From the NCBI RefSeq assembly GCF_000203915.1, contig NC_008390.1, positions 1,612,001 through 1,676,000 of the forward strand: DNA of 64,000 nt, in the 5' to 3' direction. Shown piece by piece: positions 15,830 to 24,567 of the stretch (its first letter is position 1; every line of letters starts with the position of its first letter). The DNA comes from Burkholderia ambifaria AMMD (GTDB lineage Bacteria; Pseudomonadota; Gammaproteobacteria; Burkholderiales; Burkholderiaceae). The position numbers and the translations under genes are program-made. A model generated the notes under the pieces. That model did no database searches and was not told the origin of the DNA. It saw only the letters and a list, made by a program, of their open reading frames with translations.

Positions 15830-16882
15830 ATGGAATACCGCACACTCGGCGATTCGGGCATCGAGGTCAGCCTGATCGGTCTTGGCACGATGACGTGGGG
15901 CGAGCAGAATTCGGAGCGCGACGCCCACGAGCAGATCGATTACGCGCTCGGGCAGGGCGTCACGTTGATCGACGCCGCGGAGATGTACCCGGTGCCTCCG
16001 AAGCCTGAAACTCAGGGGCGCACGGAGCAGTACATCGGCACCTGGCTCGCGCAGCATCGTGCGCAACGCGACCGGATCGTGCTCGCGACCAAGATCGCGG
16101 GCCCGGCGCGGCAGCCGCACAATCCGCGCCACATTCGCGGCGAAGGTAACCAGTTCGACCGCAAGAACCTGACCGAGGCGCTCGACGGCAGCCTCAAGCG
16201 CCTGCAGACCGACTATGTCGACCTGTACCAGTTGCACTGGCCCGATCGCAGCACGACGACGTTTGGTCGCCCCGCGTATCCGTGGGTCGACGATGCGTAT
16301 ACGGTGCCGATCGAGGAAACGCTGGGCGTGCTCGCGGAATTCGTGAAGGCCGGCAAGGTCCGCGCGATCGGCGTGTCGAATGAAACGCCGTGGGGCGTCG
16401 CGCAATTCCTGCGCGCGGCCGAGAAGCTCGGGCTGCCGCGCATCGCGAGCATTCAGAACCCGTACAGCCTGCTGAACCGCACGTTCGAGAACGGCCTGTC
16501 CGAGTTCACGCATCGCGATGGCGTCGGCCTGCTCGCCTATTCGCCGCTCGCATTCGGCTGGCTGTCCGGCAAGTACGAGAACGGCGCGCGTCCGGCCGGC
16601 GCGCGCATCACGCTGTTCGAGCGCTTCCAGCGCTACAGCAAGCCTCACGCGGTCGAAGCGACGTCGCGCTATGTCGCGCTCGCGAAGCGCCACGGGCTGT
16701 CGCCCGCGCAGCTTGCGCTCGCGTTCGTCAACAGCCGGCCGTTCGTCCGCAGCAACCTCGTCGGCGCGACGTCGCTCGACCAGTTGAAGGAGAACATCGG
16801 CAGCATCGACGTGAAGCTGTCCGACGAGATCCTGGCCGAGATCGACGCGCTGCACGAACTGCAGCCGAACCCGGCGCCGTAA
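15830..16882 (+). CDS. NADP(H)-dependent aldo-keto reductase, Tas-like
   Basis: A 350-residue aldo/keto reductase closest to Tas/YajO-type enzymes of group AKR11-14. The catalytic tetrad is present: Asp48 and Tyr53 in 'LIDAAEMYPVP', Lys88 in 'LATKIAGP', His136 in 'QLHWPDR'. 'EMYPVPP..ETQGRTE' is typical of Tas. The cofactor loop near the C-terminus is 'NLVGATSLDQLKENI'. The ATG at 15830 follows AGGAACAGC. It is a single gene convergent with the MHS transporter. Tas rescues prephenate-pathway mutants in E. coli, but the real substrate is unknown. Confidence 0.9.
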   Translation: MEYRTLGDSGIEVSLIGLGTMTWGEQNSERDAHEQIDYALGQGVTLIDAAEMYPVPPKPETQGRTEQYIGTWLAQHRAQRDRIVLATKIAGPARQPHNPRHIRGEGNQFDRKNLTEALDGSLKRLQTDYVDLYQLHWPDRSTTTFGRPAYPWVDDAYTVPIEETLGVLAEFVKAGKVRAIGVSNETPWGVAQFLRAAEKLGLPRIASIQNPYSLLNRTFENGLSEFTHRDGVGLLAYSPLAFGWLSGKYENGARPAGARITLFERFQRYSKPHAVEATSRYVALAKRHGLSPAQLALAFVNSRPFVRSNLVGATSLDQLKENIGSIDVKLSDEILAEIDALHELQPNPAP

Positions 16883-16889
16883 ACGGCGA

Positions 16890-16924
16890 GCGGCCCGCGC
16901 GGCAGGGTTGCCGCGACGGGCCGC
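16890..16924. terminator. Hairpin between convergent genes, possible terminator
   Basis: A 15-bp GC stem (16890-16904 with 16909-16924, one bulged A) with a GGGT loop just after the aldo-keto reductase stop. No T-run follows on either strand, so termination efficiency is uncertain. Confidence 0.4.
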
Positions 16925-16966
16925 GTCCGACGCGCATCATTGCGCGGTCGTTTCCTTTGCGCGAGG

Positions 16967-18253
16967 TCAGCGCATCCCGAGCCGCGTGCGCGCGACCAAC
17001 AGTGCGACGAGACTCAACACCGCACAGCCCATCAGATACAGCGCAGGCGACAGCCGGTTGCCGGTCGCGCTGATCAGCCACGTGATCATGAACGGCGCGA
17101 AGCCGCCGAACAGCGTGACGCCCGTGTTGTAGCTGACCGCCAGACCGGTCGCGCGGGTCTGCGCCGGGAACAGCTCGGCCATCAGCGCCGGCAGCGCGCC
17201 GCAGTACGTCGCCTTCAGCAGGCCGATCCAGATCAGCGCGGCGAGCATCGTCGAGAACGACGCGTGATGCGTGAGCCACACGAACGTCGGCCAGACGGTC
17301 GCGAGCATCAGCACGGCGGCCGCGGCCATCACGCGGATCCGTCCGGTGCGATCGGACAGGTGGCCAACGAGCGGCGTGACGAGCGTCAGCACGAAGCCGG
17401 TCGCGAGCGTTGCTGCGAAGCCCGTCGAGGCCGGCAGCCCGAGCTGCTTGATCGCATAGGTCGGCATGTACAGCACCATGTAGTTGATCGCGGTCGAGAT
17501 CACGAGCACGCCGATCGACAGCAGCACGCGCATCTTCTGGTCCGCGAACAGCTCGCGCACGGGCGCTTCGGAGCGCGCCTGCGTCTTGAACTCGACCCCT
17601 TCGTCAACGTAGCGGCGGATATAGAGGCCGATCGGACCGATCGCGAGCCCGAACAGAAACGGTACGCGCCAGCCCCAGCTTTCGAGTTGCGCGGTGCTCA
17701 GCGTCGACGTCAGCAGCGCGCCGAAGCCCGACGCGAGCAGCGTCGCGAGCCCCTGGCTCGCGAACTGCCAGCTCGACATGAAGCCGCGCCGCTGCGGCGC
17801 ATGTTCGACGAGGAACGCGGTCGAGCTCGCGAATTCGCCGCCGGCCGAAAAGCCCTGCATCAGCCGCGACAGCATGATCCCGAGCGGTGCAAGGACGCCG
17901 ATCGATGCGTAGGTCGGCATCAACGCGATCAATAGCGTGCCGACCATCATCATCCCGATCGACAGCAGCAGCGACGCCTTGCGGCCCGCGCGGTCCGCGT
18001 AGGCGCCCAGCACGAAGCCGCCGATCGGCCGGATCAGGTAGGACAGCCCGAACGTACCGAGCGTGAGCAGCAGCGACGTCGCTTCGCTGGTCGCGGGGAA
18101 GAACAGCTTGGCGATCGTCACCGCGAAAAAGCCGTAGACGATCAGGTCGAACCATTCGAGCGCATTGCCGATCGACGCGGCGAAGATGATGCGCCGGATC
18201 TTCGCGGCGCTGGGGAGCGCGGCGTCCTGCGAGGTCAGGGTGGTCGTATTCAT
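16967..18253 (-). CDS. MFS transporter, metabolite:H+ symporter (MHS) family
   Basis: A 428-residue twelve-helix proton symporter. Family marks: 'RRIIFAASIGNALEWFDLIVY' split at the N-terminus (the 'GN..EWFDF' motif), 'LIRPIGGFVLGAYADRAGRK' (motif A in the first loop), and 'SRLMQGFSAGGEFASSTAFL' (the 'G...GGE' motif). It starts 35 bases after the M20 peptidase stop on the same strand, so it is the second gene of an operon under the divergent LysR regulator. MHS members take up citrate, proline, shikimate, dicarboxylates and related compounds; with a peptidase partner, a small peptide or N-acyl compound is a fair guess. Confidence 0.87.
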   Translation of the reverse strand: MNTTTLTSQDAALPSAAKIRRIIFAASIGNALEWFDLIVYGFFAVTIAKLFFPATSEATSLLLTLGTFGLSYLIRPIGGFVLGAYADRAGRKASLLLSIGMMMVGTLLIALMPTYASIGVLAPLGIMLSRLMQGFSAGGEFASSTAFLVEHAPQRRGFMSSWQFASQGLATLLASGFGALLTSTLSTAQLESWGWRVPFLFGLAIGPIGLYIRRYVDEGVEFKTQARSEAPVRELFADQKMRVLLSIGVLVISTAINYMVLYMPTYAIKQLGLPASTGFAATLATGFVLTLVTPLVGHLSDRTGRIRVMAAAAVLMLATVWPTFVWLTHHASFSTMLAALIWIGLLKATYCGALPALMAELFPAQTRATGLAVSYNTGVTLFGGFAPFMITWLISATGNRLSPALYLMGCAVLSLVALLVARTRLGMR

Positions 18254-18288
18254 CGTGTGAGCAGGTCCCGAGAAAGGGGCGAAGCGCG

Positions 18289-19710
18289 TTACAGTGCGGC
18301 GCCGGCCGCGGCGAGGGCCGCGCGGCGAACGGGCGGCGCGGCGTCGCCGAGATCCCAGAAGAGGCCGGCCATCATCTGCAGCCCCTCGCGCACGACGCTC
18401 GCGAGCAGGTGCTCGTCGGGCGCGTGTTGCGAGCACGCCGGATACGAGTGCGGCACCCACAACGTCGGCAGCCCGAGCGTATCGGCGAACACTTCGTTCG
18501 GCAGCGTGCCGCCGAGGTTCGGCAGGATCGCGGGCTTCTTGCCGGTCGTGCGCGCGAGCGACGCGACGGCCCAGCGGACCCACGGATCGTCCGGCGGCAG
18601 GCGCGTCGCCGGCGCGCCGCGTTCGACGTCGATCTCGACGTCGGCGAAGCCATGCGCATCGAGATGCGCGCGCAGGTGCGCATGCAGCGCTTGCCAGTCG
18701 GTGCCGACCACGAAACGCAGTTGGCAGTGCGCATACGCGACGGGCGGAATTGCATTGACCGGATGCTCGGGATTGCCGGCCTTGAACGCGAGAATCTCGA
18801 ACGCGTTCCAGCCGAACACGCGCTCGGCGGCAGAGAGGCCGGGCTCGCCCCAGTCGGCGTCGAGCGCCGGATCGCCGGGGCCGCCGCCGACGGACAGGTC
18901 GGCGAGTGCGGCGCGCACGGCGGCCGGGATCGGCGGCGGGCGCAGGCCCGCCACGCGGATCGCGCCGCGCGCGTCGACGAGGCTCGCGAGCGCGTTCGCG
19001 AGCACGGTCGCCGGATTGCGCAGCAGGCCGCCCCAGTTGCCGGAGTGATGGCCGCCGTCGCGGGCGCGCAGGCTCAGCTTGAAGTTGACCGCGCCACGCG
19101 AGCCGAGGAACACGGTCGGGCGTTCGGCGGTCACGCGCGGCCCGTCGGACGCGATCAGCACGTCCGACGCGAGCGCGTCGCGCTCCTGGCGGCACAGCGC
19201 GTCGAGGCCCGGCGAACCCGCTTCCTCGCCCATCTCGATCAGCAGTTTCGCGTTGAAGCCGAGCCGGCCGCCGCGCGCGTCGAGCACGCTCGCCAGCGCG
19301 GCCAGGTTGATCGTGTGCTGGCCCTTGTTGTCGGCGCTGCCGCGGCCGTACCAGCGATCGCCGTCGACGGTCAGCCTCCACGGCGACAGCGGCGCGCGCC
19401 ATTGCGCGTCGTAGCCGCGCACGACGTCGCCGTGGCCGTAGATCAGGACGGTCGGCAGCGCGTCGTCCTCGTGGCGCGACGCGAGCAGAAACGGCCCGCC
19501 GCCGACGACCGGGTTCTCGACGATCCGCGACGTGAAGCCGAGGCGCGCGGCTTCCGGCGCGATCTCGTCGGTCAGGTACGCGCGCAATGCGGCGCCCGCG
19601 CCGCTGTCCTGGCTTTCGGTGCGCAGCCCGACGCGGCGGCTCAGGGTCGTGAAGAAGGCGCCCGATTCGAACTGGTTCAGCGCGTGCTGGATGGCGGCGG
19701 TACGGCTCAA
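18289..19710 (-). CDS. M20 family metallopeptidase / amidohydrolase
   Basis: A 473-residue two-domain M20 hydrolase. Zinc ligands and catalytic residues are visible: His93 and Asp95 in 'LIYGHGDVV', Asp127 in 'GRGSADNKGQH', Glu162-Glu163 in 'EMGEEAGSPG', and the late 'VPHSYPACSQHAPDEHL' with the last His. The lid/dimerisation domain lies between. I chose a TTG start at 19710 because a perfect AAGGAGA lies six bases upstream (19717-19723); the ATG farther upstream has none. First gene of an operon with the MHS transporter, divergent from a LysR gene. Substrate unknown: a dipeptide or N-acylated amino acid. Confidence 0.88.
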   Translation of the reverse strand: MSRTAAIQHALNQFESGAFFTTLSRRVGLRTESQDSGAGAALRAYLTDEIAPEAARLGFTSRIVENPVVGGGPFLLASRHEDDALPTVLIYGHGDVVRGYDAQWRAPLSPWRLTVDGDRWYGRGSADNKGQHTINLAALASVLDARGGRLGFNAKLLIEMGEEAGSPGLDALCRQERDALASDVLIASDGPRVTAERPTVFLGSRGAVNFKLSLRARDGGHHSGNWGGLLRNPATVLANALASLVDARGAIRVAGLRPPPIPAAVRAALADLSVGGGPGDPALDADWGEPGLSAAERVFGWNAFEILAFKAGNPEHPVNAIPPVAYAHCQLRFVVGTDWQALHAHLRAHLDAHGFADVEIDVERGAPATRLPPDDPWVRWAVASLARTTGKKPAILPNLGGTLPNEVFADTLGLPTLWVPHSYPACSQHAPDEHLLASVVREGLQMMAGLFWDLGDAAPPVRRAALAAAGAAL

Positions 19711-19794
19711 GACGTGTCTCCTTGTCGGTTTTCCTGCGGGCGCGGCGCGCACGGCGGGAAGTGCGATCGATTCTAGGAAGCCGTTTTTTTTGTC

Positions 19795-19830
19795 ACAATG
19801 ATCGAATTTCGAACATTTCGTTGCCGAAAA
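19795..19830. promoter_or_regulatory. Divergent promoter region with LysR-type palindrome
   Basis: Between the M20 and LysR genes, the AT-rich stretch contains a palindrome TCGAA-T-TTCGA at about 19802-19812 and a further TTTCG. Such T-N11-A dyads upstream of a divergent lysR gene are usual regulator sites. Confidence 0.45.
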
Positions 19831-19871
19831 GGCAAAGCAAAACAGCCCGGCCGACGGGTCCGGAGAGAACG

Positions 19872-20825
19872 ATGGCGGCTTTCCTGCATGGTCTTGCGCT
19901 GCGGTACTTCGTCGAAGTGGCGCGCACCGGGTCGATCAGCGACGCATCGGCGCGGCTGCACGTGGCCGTCTCGGCGATCAGCCGGCAGATCGCGAAGCTC
20001 GAGAGCGAGCTTGGCGCGCCGCTGTTCGAGCGGCGGCCGCGCGGGATGACGCTGTCGGAGGCCGGCGAACGGCTGCTGGGCTTCGCGCAGCGCAGCCTGC
20101 TGGAGGCCGAGCACGTGATGAAGGAAATCGGCGGGCTGGAAGCGCTGCACGGCAGCCTGCTGAAGATCGTCTGCTCGGAAGGGTTCGCGATCGATTTCCT
20201 GCCGGGCGCGCTCGCGGGCTTCAAGGCGCGCCACCCGGGCGTCGATTTCTCGGTGTGGGTCGTGTCGCCGGCGGAGGCGACGCGGCGCGTGCGCGACGGC
20301 GACGCCGACATCGGTCTGACGTTCAGCCTGGCGCCGGAGCAGGGCGTGCGCGTGGAACACACGGAGCGTGCGCCGGTCTTCGCGCTCGTGCGGCACGACC
20401 ATCCGCTCGCGGCGCGCGACTCCGTGTCGCTCGCCGACGTCGTGCGGCACCCGCATGTGCTGCCGGAGGCCGGCACGACGGTGCGCCAGCTGATCGACAT
20501 GGCGTGCGTGCTCGACGGGCTCATGCTCGAGCCGGAACTGACCAGCAACAACACCGCCGTGATGTACCGCTATGCGCAGCGTACCGGTGCGGTGATGTTC
20601 ACGGGGCTGCTGTCGGTACGCGACCGCTTCGACTCGGACGGCTTCGTCGTCGTGCCCGTCACGAACCCGCAGCTGCACGAGCGCAGCATCCAGGTACAGA
20701 CCATGGCGGGGCGCGAGCTGCCCGCGTCGGTACGCGCGTTTCGCGACCATCTGGTCGACGTGATGAGCGCCGCGTCGCCCCCGCCCGTTGCCGCGCGCGG
20801 CCCGAGACGCCCGGGCATGAGATAA
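19872..20825 (+). CDS. LysR family transcriptional regulator
   Basis: A 317-residue LysR regulator. The winged helix is 'LRYFVEVARTGSISDASARL' and 'VAVSAISRQIAKLESELGAP' with 'LFERRPRGMTLSEAGERLL'; the effector domain spans residues 90-300 ('LLKIVCSEGFAIDFLPGAL', 'DADIGLTF'). The ATG at 19872 follows GGAGAG; the longer upstream frame has no support. It is divergent from the M20 peptidase and MHS transporter genes, so it likely senses their substrate and controls both directions. Confidence 0.9.
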   Translation: MAAFLHGLALRYFVEVARTGSISDASARLHVAVSAISRQIAKLESELGAPLFERRPRGMTLSEAGERLLGFAQRSLLEAEHVMKEIGGLEALHGSLLKIVCSEGFAIDFLPGALAGFKARHPGVDFSVWVVSPAEATRRVRDGDADIGLTFSLAPEQGVRVEHTERAPVFALVRHDHPLAARDSVSLADVVRHPHVLPEAGTTVRQLIDMACVLDGLMLEPELTSNNTAVMYRYAQRTGAVMFTGLLSVRDRFDSDGFVVVPVTNPQLHERSIQVQTMAGRELPASVRAFRDHLVDVMSAASPPPVAARGPRRPGMR

Positions 20826-20889
20826 TCGCGAATCCGCCTTCCGTGCCCGTGCGGCTCACCGAGCCGCATCGCCCCTGTTCGACGCCAAA

Positions 20890-22017
20890 TTGAAGAACCT
20901 GATTGTCACCCTCGATCGCGCTGGCGAGTTCGACGAGATCATCGACGTGCGTACGCCGCTCGAGTTCGCCGAAGATCATATTCCCGGCGCGCTGAACGCA
21001 CCCGTGCTCAGCAACGAGGAGCGCGTGATCGTCGGCACGATGTACCGTCAGGTGTCGCCGTACGAAGCGACGCGCGTCGGCGCGGCGATGGTCGCACGCA
21101 ACATCGCGCGCCATCTCGACACCACGTTCGCCGACCGTCCGCGCAACTGGCGGCCGCTGATCTACTGCTGGCGCGGCGGCAAGCGCTCGGGCTCGATGAC
21201 GACCTGGTTCAACCTGATCGGCTGGCAAGCGCGGCAGCTCGACGGCGGCTACAAGTCATACCGCCGCTCGGTGTGCGCGACGCTCGACACGCTGCCCACG
21301 CGGTTCCGCTACATCGCGCTCGTCGGCCACACGGGCTGCGGCAAGACGCGGCTCCTGAACGCGCTGCGCGACGAAGGGGCACAGACGCTCGACCTCGAGG
21401 CGCTCGCCTGCCACCGCGGCTCGCTGCTCGGCGCATTGCCGGGTGTGCCGCAGCCCGCGCAGAAGTCGTTCGATTCGGGTCTCGTCGGCACGCTGGAGCG
21501 TTTCGACCCCGCATGGCCTGTCTTCGTCGAATCGGAAAGCCGCAAGATTGGGCTCGTGCAGTTGCCGCTCGCGCTGATGGACGCGTTTCGCGCGGGGCCG
21601 TGGGTGCAGGTCGAGGCCGAGCATGACGAACGCATCGCGTTCTTGCTCGAGGACTACGCCCACCTGTTCGACGAACCGGCCGCGTTCAAGGCGCAATTGC
21701 ATCGCCTGATCGGCCTCCACAGCCGGGAAGAGGTCGCGCGCTGGAACGCACTGATCGACGCGAACGCGCGTGCCGAACTGTTCGGCACGCTGATCGACAA
21801 GCATTACGATCCTGCGTATGCACGCACCTATCGTTCGTCGTACGACAAATCGAACCGCGTGCTGACGTTCACGTTCCGGCCGAATGCGGCCGACGTGCGC
21901 CAGCAAGCGCGTGCGCTGCTCGACGCGCTCGCGCGCGCCGGGCTTCCGGCGTCGCCCGTCGCCGGCAACGCAGCAGGATCCGACACCGACACAAACCAAT
22001 CGACCACCACACGATGA
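20890..22017 (+). CDS. mnmH: tRNA 2-selenouridine(34) synthase MnmH (SelU)
   Basis: Replaces sulfur by selenium in 2-thiouridine at the wobble position of Lys, Glu and Gln tRNAs, using selenophosphate; the same enzyme can geranylate the thiouridine. The 375-residue protein has the N-terminal rhodanese domain with catalytic Cys93 in 'LIYCWRGGKRSGSM', and a C-terminal P-loop domain with 'GHTGCGKT' at residues 146-153. The start is TTG at 20890, giving 'MKNLIVTLDRAGEFDEIIDV' typical of the family; no strong ribosome site is visible. The stop overlaps the ATG of the next gene (ATGA), so the permease is translationally coupled. selD is not in the window. Confidence 0.93.
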   Translation: MKNLIVTLDRAGEFDEIIDVRTPLEFAEDHIPGALNAPVLSNEERVIVGTMYRQVSPYEATRVGAAMVARNIARHLDTTFADRPRNWRPLIYCWRGGKRSGSMTTWFNLIGWQARQLDGGYKSYRRSVCATLDTLPTRFRYIALVGHTGCGKTRLLNALRDEGAQTLDLEALACHRGSLLGALPGVPQPAQKSFDSGLVGTLERFDPAWPVFVESESRKIGLVQLPLALMDAFRAGPWVQVEAEHDERIAFLLEDYAHLFDEPAAFKAQLHRLIGLHSREEVARWNALIDANARAELFGTLIDKHYDPAYARTYRSSYDKSNRVLTFTFRPNAADVRQQARALLDALARAGLPASPVAGNAAGSDTDTNQSTTTR

Positions 22018-23072
22018 CGACCACACGCACCCAACCCAATCCGGCGCTCGGCTGGATGACCTTCCTGCTGATCGCAGTCGCGGGACTGTTCTACGTGAAA
22101 TGGTTCCCGTACTACAACAAGGCATTCGTTGCCGCCGAGCATCATTCGATCGGCCAGTCGATCCTGATGGGCACGTCGGCGACCGCGCCCGAGCCGTCGC
22201 TGAAGGCGGCGCTCGACTACGCATGGGCATACGGCAAGGCGATCTGGCAGGCGATGGTGCTCGGCCTGCTGCTCGGTTCGGCCGTGCAGGCGCTGCTGCC
22301 CGCGCACTGGGTCGCACGCGTGCTCGGTCGCACGGGCTTCGGCAGTGTCGCCGCGGGCGGCCTGCTGTCGTTGCCCGGCATGATGTGCACGTGCTGCGCG
22401 GCGCCGGTCGTCGCCGGCCTGCGCGCGCGGCACGCGTCGCCGGGCGGCGCGGTCGCGTTCTGGCTCGGCAACACGGTGCTGAATCCGGCCGCGCTGGTGT
22501 TCATGGGCTTCGTGCTCGGCTGGCACTGGAGCGTGCTGCGGCTCGTGCTCGGCATTGCGATGGTGTTCGGGATCGGCTATCTGCTGAACCGCATCGCGCG
22601 TCCCGAGGACCGCGGCATCGACGACGCGCACCTCGCCGCGCTGGCGGCCGGGCAGGCCGCGGCCGGCAATCCGTTCGTCCGCTGGATCAAGTTGCTCGTG
22701 CGCATGGCCGTGCGGCTCGTGCCCGAATACATCGTGCTCGTGCTGCTGCTCGGCGCGGCGCGCGCATGGCTGTTCCCGCATATCGGCCCGGACATCGGCA
22801 ACCATCTCGGCTGGATCATCGCGTTCGCGGTCGCGGGCACGTTGTTCGTGATCCCGACGGCCGGCGAGGTGCCGATCATCCAGGCGATGCTGTCGCTCGG
22901 CATGGGCGTCGGCCCGGCCGCCGCGCTGCTGATGACGCTGCCGCCGATCAGCGTGCCGTCGCTCGCGATGCTCGCGCGTTCGTTCAAGCCGTACATGCTG
23001 GCGATCGTCACGGCCCTCGTGGTCGTGTTCGGGATCGCGAGCGGGCTGCTCGCGATCGCGTTCGGGTTCTGA
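22014..23072 (+). CDS. ArsP/DUF318-family permease coupled to mnmH
   Basis: A 352-residue permease of the COG0701/ArsP_1 family with eight to ten membrane helices. Each half has the family pattern; the first carries a cysteine cluster in 'GGLLSLPGMMCTCCAAPVVA', with Cys125, Cys127 and Cys128, the second has 'IPTAGEVPIIQAMLSLGMGV'. Known relatives export arsenite or organoarsenicals, and cysteine residues bind the metalloid. The gene overlaps mnmH by four bases, and no arsenic gene is near. I infer a link to selenium: transport or detoxification of selenite or a seleno-compound. That is a hypothesis from context; the family call is firm. Confidence 0.85.
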   Translation: MTTTRTQPNPALGWMTFLLIAVAGLFYVKWFPYYNKAFVAAEHHSIGQSILMGTSATAPEPSLKAALDYAWAYGKAIWQAMVLGLLLGSAVQALLPAHWVARVLGRTGFGSVAAGGLLSLPGMMCTCCAAPVVAGLRARHASPGGAVAFWLGNTVLNPAALVFMGFVLGWHWSVLRLVLGIAMVFGIGYLLNRIARPEDRGIDDAHLAALAAGQAAAGNPFVRWIKLLVRMAVRLVPEYIVLVLLLGAARAWLFPHIGPDIGNHLGWIIAFAVAGTLFVIPTAGEVPIIQAMLSLGMGVGPAAALLMTLPPISVPSLAMLARSFKPYMLAIVTALVVVFGIASGLLAIAFGF

Positions 23073-23249
23073 CGAACGCGCACGGGACGGCCAGCCGGCG
23101 CGAACAAGCGCCGGGGCAGCCGGCGACCGGCCCTGCGGGATGGCCGCCGCGCCGCGCGCTGACCGATCCCGTCGCGTGATCGTCGTATTCATCCGGCGCC
23201 GCCGCTTCGCACGTGCGGTGCCCTTTACAAGAAGCAAACAGGAAAACGC

Positions 23250-23672
23250 ATGACCCAACCGAAGATTCATCCTCGACTCGAAAAGGCGCTGACGCGCGGC
23301 GATCTCGCGATCCGCCAGGCCAATTCCGCGCGGGCGACTGCCGTGCTGAACGCGCTCGGCACGATGATCATCGAGGCCTCCGCCACGATCGGCGTCGAGG
23401 CCAGCATCGAGATTCCGCAAGGCGACCGCATTTACGATCCGGTGAACGGCCTGTGGCCGCAGAAGATGCTGGTGTCGTTCGACGGCCCGGTCGCCGAAGC
23501 CGACGCGGAAGAGCTGCGTGCGGTCTATCTGATCGCCGACGATCCGGGTACGCAATTCCGCGTCGAATGGCATCGGGCGGACGGCAAGCTCGGTCGCCAG
23601 GAAGGCGGCCCGCTGGCGACCGTCGCATTCCTGACCGACGTCGAAATCCCGTGGAGCGATGACGACGAGTAA
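23250..23672 (+). CDS. Conserved hypothetical protein, 140 aa
   Basis: Unrecognised soluble, acidic protein. N-terminal helix 'HPRLEKALTRGDLAIRQANS', a hydrophobic helix 'ATAVLNALGTMIIEASATIG', and then strands 'SIEIPQGDRIYDPVNGLW' and 'VAFLTDVEIPWSDDDE'. The ATG at 23250 follows AGGAAAACGC. It is 178 bases downstream of the permease on the same strand and convergent with the ABC-2 permease gene. No motif suggests a function. Confidence 0.7.
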   Translation: MTQPKIHPRLEKALTRGDLAIRQANSARATAVLNALGTMIIEASATIGVEASIEIPQGDRIYDPVNGLWPQKMLVSFDGPVAEADAEELRAVYLIADDPGTQFRVEWHRADGKLGRQEGGPLATVAFLTDVEIPWSDDDE

Positions 23673-23727
23673 CGTCGTCTGACGGCGTCTCAATGTCGTC
23701 GCATCGGGCCGGCGCCGGATGCGCCGG

Positions 23728-24561
23728 TCAGCGCATCATCCGCCGCCGGAACAGCCACGCGCAGACCAGGAATCCGCCGATCGCATAGCCGGCGAGCACC
23801 GCGAGATGCAGGCCGACGTCCGTCGCCGGCCGGCCGAGCATCGCGGGCCGGATCAGTTCGACCGCGTTCGCGAGCGGCAGCACGTGCGCCGCGCGCTGCG
23901 CGATCGGCGGCAGCTGCGTGAGCGGGAAGAACACACCCGACAGCAGCAGCATCGGCGTCAGCACGAGCGTCTGATAGAACATGAAGAAGTCGTAGGACGG
24001 CGCGAGCGCCGTGACGATCATCGCGGTGCTCGCGAACGCGAGGCCGGCGAGCGCGATCACGGGCAACGCCGCGAGCATCGACGGAAAGTGCGCATAGCCG
24101 AGCAGGCCCGCGACGAGCATGATCGCGACACCCGACAGCAGCGCCTTGCTCGCACCCCAGACAATCTCGCCGAGCACGATGTCGCCCAGCGAGAGCGGCG
24201 TGTGCATGATCGCTTCCCAGGTGCGCTGCACGTGCATCCGCGAGAAGCCGGAATACATCGACTCGAAGCTCGCGGACATCATCACGCTCGAACCGACCGT
24301 GCCGGCGGCGAGGAACGCGATATACGACACGCCGTCGACGTGGCCGAGCATCAGGCCGAGCCCGAACCCCAGCCCGAACAGATAGATCATCGGATCGGCG
24401 AGATTGCCGAACATGGATGCGAGCGCGAGCTTGCGCCACACGAGGTAGTTGCGCCGCCACACGGCGATCCAGTTGGTCGCATTCGCGGGCAGTGCGATCG
24501 CGAAGCGTGACTCGCGGGGCGGCGCGGACGGGGCCGCGGCGGAATAGTTGCGTGCGTCCAT
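23728..24561 (-). CDS. ABC-2 type permease, NodJ-like
   Basis: A 277-residue ABC-2 permease with six membrane helices. The segment '[20 protein letters not shown]' followed by '[18 protein letters not shown]', and '[20 protein letters not shown]', are the NodJ signatures, and the ABC-2 motif region is '[20 protein letters not shown]'. It starts six bases after the stop of the NodI-like ATPase, so the two form an exporter operon. In rhizobia NodIJ exports lipochitooligosaccharides; in Burkholderia the cargo is unknown, perhaps a lipid-linked saccharide. Confidence 0.87.
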   Translation of the reverse strand: MDARNYSAAAPSAPPRESRFAIALPANATNWIAVWRRNYLVWRKLALASMFGNLADPMIYLFGLGFGLGLMLGHVDGVSYIAFLAAGTVGSSVMMSASFESMYSGFSRMHVQRTWEAIMHTPLSLGDIVLGEIVWGASKALLSGVAIMLVAGLLGYAHFPSMLAALPVIALAGLAFASTAMIVTALAPSYDFFMFYQTLVLTPMLLLSGVFFPLTQLPPIAQRAAHVLPLANAVELIRPAMLGRPATDVGLHLAVLAGYAIGGFLVCAWLFRRRMMR

Positions 24562-24567
24562 GATCGA

